A DNA stretch of 15,973 bases from Hondaea fermentalgiana (taxonomy: Eukaryota; Sar; Bigyra; Thraustochytrida; Thraustochytriidae): assembly GCA_014084085.1 (NCBI GenBank), contig NPFB01000031.1, positions 191,960 through 207,932 on the forward strand. The letters run 5' to 3'. The position numbers were made by a program, and so were the translations under genes. Positions 8,386 through 15,973 of the stretch are shown in pieces. The notes beneath the pieces were generated by a model. It saw only the letters and a program-made list of their open reading frames with translations, did no database searches and was not told where the DNA came from. Every line of letters begins with the position of its first letter. Position 1 is the first letter of the stretch.

Positions 8386-11300
8386 ATGGGTGAGAGCCTG
8401 CTGTCCGCGAGGCCCGGGGCCGCGCCAGGGCCGGGCGGCGTGGGCGTCACACTCAGCAGCCTGCGCATCTACTTGTTTGCCGGCCTGTACGAGGTCTGGA
8501 AGAAGAATTTCTTAGGCAAGTCTTTCTTTCAGTTCTCCGTTCTTTTGCAGACCTTACAACTCATCTATTTGGCTTTTGTGCTGGAAGATCGTGGGCTCTG
8601 GACAAATGGAGCCGCGCAAATTGTCATTCGCATTCTCAGACCGGTATCGGAAGTCGTACTCGCGACAACTAGCGTGCCCATCTTTATCTGCGCAGTGACG
8701 CTCGCCCTTTGCTTCACTTGGCTGCCCTTGATTGGCCTCGTCATCATTTCTCGTCGCCATGTGCATGCCAAGAAGAGCATGGGCAGAGTTTTAACATTTC
8801 TTGGTATTACGCTTCGTCTCCTGCAAACAGTTCTTTTGCAGCCCGTGCTCACGATATTAGTGCGCGCTTGGCCCTGCTCCGAGACAAGTGCGGCACTCAT
8901 TACATGTGGAACGCCACTTGAACAAGTGAAACGCTCAGTCCTCGGTCTTTCGCTGCCCATTGTCGTTCTCTTATCGACAAGTCATGCCCTATTTGTCATT
9001 CAGGTTGAACCCTTTTCCACGTCAGCTTCCGGGCGAATACGCACCGACGGCTACCGTGCCTCCCATGGTCGCATCGAGTGGCTTGTCACCATGCTACGCG
9101 CATTCGTGATAATGTCGGTGATTAGCATCGACGTAAAAGGTACCTCGATAGTTTCTGGGACCTCATCGGCTGCCGAGGAAATCATCATGCTCTCTGCACT
9201 TGGAGTCTCCGCACTTGGTGTGACGGTGCCGTATGCATGGTATCTACCCTTTTATAACATGAGCTGGAACCACTTGGCTGCCACGAGCTACTCAGCTTTC
9301 TTATGGACCGTAATCGCTCTTTTGTGCGCTCACGCTGTACGCGACCCGAGCGACAGCAGCTCGATCTATCTTTGGATCATCGGACTTCCATTTGTCTGCT
9401 ACACTGCCGCAGCTCGAGTCAGAGCGAGAATGATGAGTCTGGCCTCATCAAAGACACCGCTTTCGGGTAATCCCTATATAGCAGAGGTCCAGCTGCGCTT
9501 GCAGCACGTGACTTCGTGTGCAAGTCTCAGCGGTCGTCTTCCGCGTGTCGAAGAGTTTGTTATGGACGGCCCGGTCTTTGACGCATATAATGATGCTCTC
9601 ATCGACCACTTTTCCGAAAGTGCGTATTTCCAGCTCTTGCTCGCCTCATGGACGCTCATGTCAAGGAAAAAGATGATCTATGGTCTGAAGCGCATCAAGG
9701 CGGCGAAGGATCACGGTCGCCTGGCCGATCAGGACTTTGTGCTTTTTTGCCTGAACATGAACATCCGAGAGCGGCAAGTCTCTGTGGGGGGCGCAGCTTC
9801 GTACATGGAGTTCGACAGGCAGCTGCACAAGGCAAAGGACCTCATCCTGCGTTCACTTAAGCTCATGAGCTGTTTCTGGGAAAGCGTGCAGAACGGCGCA
9901 GGAATCGAGGACCTTGTCCAGAGTGGGAGATCCATCAATAAGGCGTCTACAGAGTGTCGACAGACAATTCGTAAGCTGCTACGCATGTCAGAGTCTTCGT
10001 CCGCCGCAATGCGCTGGCAGGCCACCTTCACTGCGTACGTTATGAACGATATACCAGCAGCGATCAACATCATGTCGCGATGCAGCACGGAATCGAATAT
10101 GAACTCCCGCACCGGATACGCTGTCTGTACAATCTCTGCAGACGCGGCAAGCCTCGGCAAGGTCTTGGAGGTCACAGAGGCTCTTTGCCAGCTTTTTGGC
10201 TACGAACGTTCCGAGCTCGTCGGGAGAAACGTCAAGATGCTCTGTCCGGAACCCTTTGATGCAGTGCACGACCAGTTTCTGCGCCATTTTCTTGAATCAG
10301 ACACCTCGTTTGGCACAAAAACCAGACGAATCTATGGACGGAACAAAGACGGCCACATTATCCCTGTCGACTTTGTCATCACGCCCAGCACGACACTAGA
10401 GAGCAATCTCATTCTTATTGGCACTTTTATCGAGCGTCCCTTGCAAGATGGTACGCACTTGCTCATGGTCAATGCGGCGTCTCTTGTCATTACTGGCGTC
10501 AGCGAATTCGCCGTTGAAGCCTTGCGCCTGAATTACGAGGAGCTGTATTCTGGGAATTTACGCATCACGGACGTCATTCCTAATTTTCTTCATCGAGACA
10601 AGTCGCCCCGCTATAGTGTAGAGCGCGACGTCACCTACCAAGGCCAGCCATATGGGCTACGTTCGCGCAGACTTGAATTTGCGTCGCGACCTGGAAGTGC
10701 GGCAAAATATAATGTGGCAACCCACATGGTTAGTTTTACCTTGAGAGAAAATGTTACCGCGGAGGATTTGGCGCATTTCTCGACGATTCGAGCAAGTCCG
10801 AGCAACCGTTTCTCATTCTCGCAGAAAACACCATCTCTCAATTCAGGCAAGTCGCGAGACCGAATGGCTCAGGTTTCCACCAACGCTGCCTCGCGCGCTA
10901 ATTCGCAGAGTCCGTCGCGTGGGCGCTTCCGCGCACCACTGACTTCCAGCGTGCAGCGCAGCCCTAGCATGTTCAGCTCAGGAACAAGCGCTGAAGCGTC
11001 GACGGGCAAGACGAATATTCAAAATGCCAATCGTGGCTCGAGTTCTTCTCCTGGAGTGCCTTTTGACACCGACAGTCTGAGCTCTGGGGCGCAAGAGGCA
11101 AGCGTTCCTGGAAGCAGGCAGATTGAAATTCTTCGGCGCAAACTGGCTTCAAATTTGCGCGTCCAAGATCCCATCGTTGCTGCCTTCAGCCGCTTTCTCT
11201 TTCGCTTTAACATTTGCTGCTTTGTCGTCGCCGCGGTCAATACCATCTGGGTCTCGCGAACCTATCGAGAGTACAAGTCGGAAGTGGACAACGTAGACCT

Positions 11301-13479
11301 GATTCTCGAGGAAGCCCACCTACTCGCGCTGGTCCCAACATACGTTTTCTTTGCAAATCACTTTCCATTCGCAAACGTTGTAGATCTGCTGTCGGCAACT
11401 GCATCGCGACTGTTTGAATTGCATTTGTCAAATATTGCCAAAGCGCAAAACAATCTGGAACCGGCCCTCAAAGCGATGCTGTATGCTCCGACGCTGCGAT
11501 CTCCATTGGACCTAGGAAATGCTGAGCTCGACGGTACGAGCTTTTACATTGCCATCCTCGACGCCTTGGAGCACATTGAGGATATCCTGGTCGATGCCAG
11601 TGCAGATACAATCCGATGCGGAGAGAACTGCGCTGCTGTTGAAAGTTTAGTTACGATGGATCCAATCCCTGCTGCGCAACGCATTGCTTCGTTGTATGTC
11701 AGTCGGAGCAGCGCGTTGCTTGAGCGTCTGGATTTGATCGACCTCACATACTTAGTTGTGACATGCGTGCTACTTTCGCTCGCTTTCTTTCTCGGGTACT
11801 TGCCTCTCATCATGAACGTTGCAAGCCAACGAGCAAGATTGCGACTCGCGTTTCTGAGCATTCCTCACTACATGTGTTCCTTTCTTCAAGCCAAAACGCG
11901 AGAACGCCACGTCGCCATCAAGGAAGGAAAGACACCCACGGTGGCCCGCTTGCACAGCGACCAAGCAGAAATGAACAATGACGGCACGCAGATGTCGAGC
12001 ATTCGTGAGAGATTTAGCCACCAAAGTGGAAACTCCAACAATTCTGGCGGCGTAAGCAAGCTCGAGTCCGGGGCATGGACGCGCAAGTTTCGTAGCAAGA
12101 AGCGCATGGCCAGCACGCCGCTAATGGGCCCGAGCCAACGGTCTCTAGGGCAGCTCTCTGCTTCAGCCAAGGCAAAGGTGATGCCTCTCGCTGAGGAAGC
12201 CGATGACAACGTCTGGCTTGCACCGGAGACGCAGATATCGCGAGTCATGTCGGGAGCGACTTCCATCTCTTGCGATGTGGCTGAAATTCTACAGCGTTCG
12301 CCGTCGGCCTCACAATTGGGTCATCCTCTGGCTCGAGACAGTATCGGTGCGAGTCTCAGGAACATCAGCGGGAGCAAAAAGAGTCTTTCTTCGGATCAGC
12401 ACGGGCACAATGGCAAGGCCGAAGAGCATGCCGGGCCAGAGGAGGATGAACTAACGCACAAGGTGTCGCAGAGCTCGAGACTCAGCCGTCGGTCGTCAAT
12501 CGACACTGCGAAGCAAGCACTCGTGCGAATGTCGACGGCAATGACGTCGCACTCGGAAACGAAGCTACAATATCCCGAGCGCGACATGCTCGAAGTTTTC
12601 GAAGAAAATGCGCTCTTATTCATGAAGCGTTTATGGAAGCGTTCGAGGTCAGCAGCCCGCATTGGTTTCACGTATTGGTGTATGCTCGGTCACTTCATCT
12701 ACATTATGACCCAAGACGGGCAGCATTTGGCGAGCATGCCAGCGATGGCGGCATCCGTGCATGTTGCTGGTTTGCGCTTTGTTCATACACATGCGATCAT
12801 GTTTTATGCCGTGCAACCCCCTTCTGAGGAATCGCTGCGCCATCTCAACGAGCACACTGCACTGGTGGAAATTTACGATCGTGCGCTCAACTTTGGGAAC
12901 TCTTCATTGGGCGTCAAACCATTCGCAGACGCGGATGGTGATCTTTTCGACCTCAATTTTGTTGACGCTTGCGGGACAGACTGCGTTGCTCACGAGAGTT
13001 TGTTGTCGACGTCGAACACGACGTCGGAATGCTTGGCCTTCGATCTACGCCTCGGGCTTACCTTTGCACTCAGGCAGTTCTTGGATCGAGCACGCCGGGT
13101 GTCAAGTGCTACAGAGGTCTTTCTCGCTCTGCAGGCCGAGGGCGCAAGCATGGAGAGTGCTCTGGCGGACGTTGAAGACTCGCAGGTAATATTGCGCGAC
13201 TTTCAAGGGAATATACTCCTTGGTCAGCAACTTGAGCAGGCCATGCGTATCTACACAAACTCAATCGACACGCAGGTGGAGTCGATCTTTTGGGAAAAGC
13301 TTTCTTCTCTTTTTGTTTTGGCCAGCCTTTTGGTCGCGGGTCGTCTTGTGGCGGGCCGCGTCTTTCGGGAGCTGGACGAGGAGCTCACAAACATCAAAAG
13401 CCTCGTCTTGGGACTTCCCTCTGATGTCTTTACGCATGTTCCGTCAATGTTTGCCATATTAAAGATGGAAAAGGGATAG
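8386..13479 (+). CDS. Polytopic PAS-domain membrane protein, TmcB/TmcC ('tiny macrocysts') type
   Basis: 1697 aa, no intron needed. The start has a strong context (GCGCCATGG). Residues ~46-345 contain about eight hydrophobic helices (near 46-65, 93-125, 133-157, 186-205, 231-247, 266-290, 298-316, 326-343). A cytosolic helical linker follows, with a LMSCFWESV segment at 494-502. The PAS domain (~578-685) includes LFGYERSELVGRN and then HDQFLRHFLESD; a weaker PAS-like segment lies at ~690-789. After a Ser-rich stretch come two helix-loop-helix membrane modules: helices ~938-958 and 1117-1141, then ~1421-1440 and 1639-1659. Their large loops should be extracytoplasmic, and each carries CGxxCxAxESL (C1078, C1529). 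This order matches TmcB-like proteins as I remember them from Dictyostelium, ciliates and stramenopiles. Function there is poorly known; a sensory or signalling role is inferred. No LOV flavin Cys motif is present. The ligand is unknown. Confidence 0.9.
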   Translation: MGESLLSARPGAAPGPGGVGVTLSSLRIYLFAGLYEVWKKNFLGKSFFQFSVLLQTLQLIYLAFVLEDRGLWTNGAAQIVIRILRPVSEVVLATTSVPIFICAVTLALCFTWLPLIGLVIISRRHVHAKKSMGRVLTFLGITLRLLQTVLLQPVLTILVRAWPCSETSAALITCGTPLEQVKRSVLGLSLPIVVLLSTSHALFVIQVEPFSTSASGRIRTDGYRASHGRIEWLVTMLRAFVIMSVISIDVKGTSIVSGTSSAAEEIIMLSALGVSALGVTVPYAWYLPFYNMSWNHLAATSYSAFLWTVIALLCAHAVRDPSDSSSIYLWIIGLPFVCYTAAARVRARMMSLASSKTPLSGNPYIAEVQLRLQHVTSCASLSGRLPRVEEFVMDGPVFDAYNDALIDHFSESAYFQLLLASWTLMSRKKMIYGLKRIKAAKDHGRLADQDFVLFCLNMNIRERQVSVGGAASYMEFDRQLHKAKDLILRSLKLMSCFWESVQNGAGIEDLVQSGRSINKASTECRQTIRKLLRMSESSSAAMRWQATFTAYVMNDIPAAINIMSRCSTESNMNSRTGYAVCTISADAASLGKVLEVTEALCQLFGYERSELVGRNVKMLCPEPFDAVHDQFLRHFLESDTSFGTKTRRIYGRNKDGHIIPVDFVITPSTTLESNLILIGTFIERPLQDGTHLLMVNAASLVITGVSEFAVEALRLNYEELYSGNLRITDVIPNFLHRDKSPRYSVERDVTYQGQPYGLRSRRLEFASRPGSAAKYNVATHMVSFTLRENVTAEDLAHFSTIRASPSNRFSFSQKTPSLNSGKSRDRMAQVSTNAASRANSQSPSRGRFRAPLTSSVQRSPSMFSSGTSAEASTGKTNIQNANRGSSSSPGVPFDTDSLSSGAQEASVPGSRQIEILRRKLASNLRVQDPIVAAFSRFLFRFNICCFVVAAVNTIWVSRTYREYKSEVDNVDLILEEAHLLALVPTYVFFANHFPFANVVDLLSATASRLFELHLSNIAKAQNNLEPALKAMLYAPTLRSPLDLGNAELDGTSFYIAILDALEHIEDILVDASADTIRCGENCAAVESLVTMDPIPAAQRIASLYVSRSSALLERLDLIDLTYLVVTCVLLSLAFFLGYLPLIMNVASQRARLRLAFLSIPHYMCSFLQAKTRERHVAIKEGKTPTVARLHSDQAEMNNDGTQMSSIRERFSHQSGNSNNSGGVSKLESGAWTRKFRSKKRMASTPLMGPSQRSLGQLSASAKAKVMPLAEEADDNVWLAPETQISRVMSGATSISCDVAEILQRSPSASQLGHPLARDSIGASLRNISGSKKSLSSDQHGHNGKAEEHAGPEEDELTHKVSQSSRLSRRSSIDTAKQALVRMSTAMTSHSETKLQYPERDMLEVFEENALLFMKRLWKRSRSAARIGFTYWCMLGHFIYIMTQDGQHLASMPAMAASVHVAGLRFVHTHAIMFYAVQPPSEESLRHLNEHTALVEIYDRALNFGNSSLGVKPFADADGDLFDLNFVDACGTDCVAHESLLSTSNTTSECLAFDLRLGLTFALRQFLDRARRVSSATEVFLALQAEGASMESALADVEDSQVILRDFQGNILLGQQLEQAMRIYTNSIDTQVESIFWEKLSSLFVLASLLVAGRLVAGRVFRELDEELTNIKSLVLGLPSDVFTHVPSMFAILKMEKG

Positions 13480-13617
13480 CAGCAAACGGCGATTAGAAGC
13501 AAGGGAGGCCTTACATGTTTATGTTAGACGGACACGAAAATGGATGGAGTCCGGAGTCGATAGCGAAATGCAAGCGACCAACCGTCGAGCACAGCTCCAT
13601 ACATTTGTTTTCGAAGG

Positions 13618-13641
13618 AAATTTAATTTTAATTAATTAATT
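13618..13641 (+). repeat. 24-bp AT-only tract with TTAATTAATTAATT
   Basis: Twenty-four consecutive A/T bases in a GC-rich region, ending in an ATTA/TTAA repeat. It lies in the 3' flank of the PAS gene and could be part of the cleavage/polyadenylation region; that is inferred from position and composition only. Confidence 0.7.
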
Positions 13642-14214
13642 GCTGAAAGGAGATGTGGCTGCCTTTCTTGTCAAGTCAGATAAATTCTGGCCACTTGGAC
13701 AGCGTCTGAGTGGCTCGGCTCTGCGAGTAACAGCGAGTAAATAAGAGACACCTGTGCCGCTCGCTACTTTTTTCCACTGAAAAGAGTATTTTCTGGCCTT
13801 TGATTGTCTCCTATGCCTACATCAGGACGACTTGACGCGCAATGAAGTCCCGTGTGCAGAATCCAACGCTTATGACGCGCGCGTCCGCGAAAGCGCAACT
13901 TTCTCTGCGCGGTCTCTCCTCCCTCCCAGCATAGCTGGGAAGAAGCGAGGAGGAAGATTCAGAAAAAAGATCTCGCGCCGCACGCGTCAAGGACAGAACC
14001 AGACGGAAGCTTGCTGCGCAGCTTTGTTCCGTTACCTCGATCGCCCGCGGAGCGAATCGAGTCATTGCCTGCTACTGCCGGCACTGTGGCGCGTCACAAG
14101 TGCTCATGGACGTGCGAGGACCCCGTGTGTACTCCGCGCGGCAACCGGGGACCCCCCGCTCTCGGCCCCACCGGATCGCTTCGTGCGCGTCCACGTTTTG
14201 CTTGGCTGCACAGG

Positions 14215-14242
14215 GAGTGAGTGAGTGAGTGAGTGAGCGAGC
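14215..14242 (+). repeat. (GAGT)5(GAGC)2 tandem repeat
   Basis: Five perfect GAGT units are followed by two GAGC units. The array contains GTGAGT four times in 4-bp register (14217, 14221, 14225, 14229), which matches a eukaryotic 5' splice-site consensus. It sits ~180 bp before the STPGR start codon. Confidence 0.9.
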
Positions 14243-14418
14243 GCTGCGGCCGCGCAAGAGCGACCTGGCGAGTGGCTCGCTGGCAAACTGGCATCTCCAG
14301 GCGGGAGGTGTCCGCCAGTGGCCCCTGGCGGAGCCGAGCGGAGCTGGGAAGAGCTGCGCGTACCCTGGGACGTCGCAGAGCCAGCAAGAAGCGAGCGGGC
14401 GAGAGCGACGCCAAGACC

Positions 14419-15489
14419 ATGCGACCTGCGACTGAAGTGGCGCAGGACGTAAGGGCCTTTTTGGCAGAGCTCGAGAGCGACGACGCGCTTGTGGCCAAGA
14501 AACTTGGTGATCGAAAAGCAAAGACCAAGAAAAATGGCGCACGTTCTGAGTTGCACACATCTTACTCGTACGGCGATCTCAAGAATGCTAGGCCAGGCAC
14601 TGCGCAAGATTCGAAGCGTCGCGCTCGACCACCCGACATGAAGCGCATTGAGACGCTGGCCCGACCGCGCACGGGTCCCGGGAGCGCCGGTTTTGTGAAT
14701 CAGGACATTAAGCCCGTGAAAATGAAATGCGGACCAAGCATGGCCTGGGTCGAGCGCCGAGCGCAACCAAAGAAACCTCGCGATCGCGACAACTACGAGC
14801 CGATCGTGTACCTGCAAGATAGGAGCGCATGGAGCCAACCTTCTGGCGGAAAATTCAACGAATCCAGACCCAAATCCTGGATTGAGTGGAATGTGTACCT
14901 CACCAAGGGTCAACCTGGCCCTGCCGCGTATGCTCCACATCTTGCACCAAATCTTCCCAAGGTAAGTGAAGTTTGCGCCTGGATGGTGAAAGGGTTAGTT
15001 CAATTTGTGCTTGCTGTTGAATGAATGCTGACCGACACCTTGACGTTTTGTGATTTTGCATTTTGAACCTTTTTTCTGTACATTCGGCGCTCTGTCAACA
15101 TCTTCCTCACGCATTGTTCAATTTTGTGCCCATAGGGAGGAAAGTTCAATGCTGCGCGCACACCCTCGGCGTTAGATCTCGCAATTGCGCGCGCCCGCGA
15201 CTTGCCAGGTCCGGTATCTGCGACGGGTCAAATTCCCTCGACGCTGGAGAAATCAGGCGTGGGCCGGGTGAGCATGTCGCGCGGCAAGACGTACATTGAC
15301 TGGGAAGTCATTCGTGCTCGGGACCTTCCTGGTCCTGGCGAGTACAGTGCCGACGCCCAGCATCGAGGCGGCGGCGTTCGTTTTGGAAACCAGAACCCCA
15401 AGTCCGAACTCGACACCATCATCTACAACGCGCGCGACCTTCCAGGACCCTCCGAATACTATCCTGAGCGTTCTTACATTGGCCGCTAA
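14419..15489 (+). CDS. STPGR/SHIPPO-type (PGPGxY) repeat protein, two exons: 14419-14961 and 15136-15489
   Basis: The spliced product is 298 aa (181 + 117), small and basic, and probably binds or sits in microtubules. STPGR/SHIPPO proteins such as ODF3 relatives are linked to flagellar axonemes and outer dense fibres. Core motifs are TGPGSAGF (85-92), QPGPAAY (165-171), ARDLPGPVSA (201-210), ARDLPGPGEY (242-251) and ARDLPGPSEY (280-289). They are spaced 38-41 residues apart. GGKFN begins units at 143 and 182, either side of the splice site. The start at 14419 has A at -3 (AGACCATGC), nearly the same context as the F-box gene; the frame open further upstream has only a GTG at 14233. Splicing is required: unspliced reading ends at a TGA (15022-15024) and loses three of the best repeats. 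The C-terminus is SYIGR. The exact axonemal position is unknown. Confidence 0.85.
14962..15135 (+). other. Phase-0 GT-AG intron of the STPGR-repeat gene
   Basis: The donor AAG|GTAAGT and the acceptor CCCATAG|GGA bound a 174-nt intron between K181 and G182. Joining the flanks keeps the reading frame and places GGKFN exactly 39 residues after the previous GGKFN, the repeat period of the protein. Retention would end translation at 15022-15024. Possible branch sites are GCTGAC at 15027-15032 and CTCAC about 30 nt before the acceptor. Confidence 0.85.
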
Positions 15490-15973
15490 CACCACCTAGT
15501 TGTTGTAGGCATCCTCTTTCTTTGATGAAGATGGCACGAGTTCGCAACTTGCTCTGCTCGAAGAGCGCAAAGAGAACGGGGAAAAAGATAATCAGCCCAC
15601 CAGCTAAGGTTCGATCTGAGAGGAGGCTGCTGGGCCATGCAATGGCAAACTGAATACATGACGGGCGGGCGAAGACCATCGGGGGAAACGACGAGATTGA
15701 GCAGAGTTCTGCGTGGAGATCCCGTGGTGTCATCTACAAACGCCTTACCTTAAACTTGATAGGCCTAGAAATCATGGATGGAGATTTTATGCGCGACATT
15801 GGCACTCACTCGCTCTCTCACACTCTCAATGATTCGCACATGATGTGCGATTTTGATCCATTGATTGATTGATTCGATCCGAATTGAGCGATGGATTAAT
15901 TAATTGAAGAATGCAAACTGAGAAAGGATGCTCGCGCGGGTCGTGGCGAGCGGCGCGCGGCGCGCGGCGCGGG
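15490..15973 (+). other. 3' flank of the STPGR-repeat gene
   Basis: 484 bp with no supported gene. A minus-strand open frame at 15419-15733 overlaps the end of exon 2 and has no recognisable features. An ATTG array (15860-15874) and an ATTAATTAATT stretch (15895-15905) lie near the end, before an abrupt change to pure G/C sequence. Confidence 0.45.
15952..15973 (+). repeat. GGCGCGC heptamer repeat at the window edge
   Basis: Two perfect GGCGCGC units and a third with one change, all G/C, run into the end of the window, so the full length is unknown. The array directly follows an AT-rich stretch. Confidence 0.75.

Larger units (their letters stand above)
13480..14418 (+). other. Spacer between the PAS membrane-protein gene and the STPGR-repeat gene
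   Basis: 939 bp without a supported gene. An AT-only stretch lies at 13618-13641, about 140 bp after the stop of the previous gene. Two ATG-initiated short frames occur: 13842-13934 (30 codons) and 14106-14228 (40 codons, ending inside the GAGT repeat). Their products look compositional, so I treat them as chance or upstream ORFs. From about 13830 the sequence becomes GC-rich again and probably includes the promoter and leader of the STPGR gene. Confidence 0.5.

Noticed and set aside
10117..10440. LOV-type blue-light photoreceptor
   Set aside because: The PAS core reads VGRNVKMLCPEPF. It lacks the GxNCRFLQ flavin-cysteine motif, so a flavin adduct is not supported.
13842..13934. 30-codon ATG-initiated small gene
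   Set aside because: It is short, basic and without similarity to anything recognised. A chance ORF or upstream ORF is more likely.
14233..14418. 62 extra N-terminal codons for the STPGR protein
   Set aside because: They depend on a GTG inside the GAGT repeat and read as Arg/Ala/Ser-rich low complexity. The ATG at 14419 has a good context.
14104..14940. 278-codon minus-strand open frame over the STPGR gene
   Set aside because: It overlaps exon 1 and the leader in antisense, has no recognisable domain, and the + strand carries the PGP repeat signature.

Overview
The window looks like nuclear DNA of a GC-rich, gene-dense, intron-poor eukaryotic microbe. My best guess is a thraustochytrid (Labyrinthulomycetes, Stramenopila). 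The reasons are very long ORFs up to 5.1 kb without interruption, single-domain AP2 regulators with poly-Gln tracts, a TmcB-type PAS membrane protein, and an STPGR/SHIPPO-type axonemal repeat protein, which fits a lineage with flagellated zoospores. This is inference from gene content and style. Oomycetes or another stramenopile group are not excluded.

Layout: four protein genes, all on the + strand. (1) 523-2619 encodes a 698-aa Gln/Ser-rich nuclear protein with one AP2/ERF DNA-binding domain. (2) 3622-7590 encodes a 1322-aa protein that I read as an N-terminal E2-like (UEV/RWD-type) fold lacking a catalytic Cys, then an F-box, a helical and disordered middle, a Tudor-knot/chromo-barrel-like domain and an acidic-hydrophobic C-terminus. 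(3) 8386-13479 encodes a 1697-aa polytopic membrane protein with a PAS domain, of the 'tiny macrocysts' TmcB/TmcC type. (4) 14419-15489 is a two-exon gene for a 298-aa STPGR-repeat protein. Its 174-nt GT-AG intron (14962-15135) is supported by repeat periodicity continuing across the junction.

The spacers (1-522, 2620-3621, 7591-8385, 13480-14418, 15490-15973) hold no convincing genes. They carry simple repeats: a 64-nt homopurine tract, CGCA arrays, GCTAGC palindromes, AAAC and TTTGCTTG repeats, a GAGT array that reads as overlapping splice donors, and AT-only tracts. The leader of gene 3 has a cluster of four short upstream ORFs.

The genes do not form an obvious pathway; this is not an operon. 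Gene 1 is transcriptional, gene 2 ubiquitin-related, gene 3 a membrane sensor, gene 4 cytoskeletal or ciliary. The most novel item is gene 2: an inactive-E2-like module and an F-box in one chain with a Tudor-knot-like reader. Second is a CGxxC-x-A-x-E-S-L motif that appears twice in gene 3, once in each predicted extracytoplasmic loop. No tRNA, rRNA, transposon or CRISPR signal was recognised.
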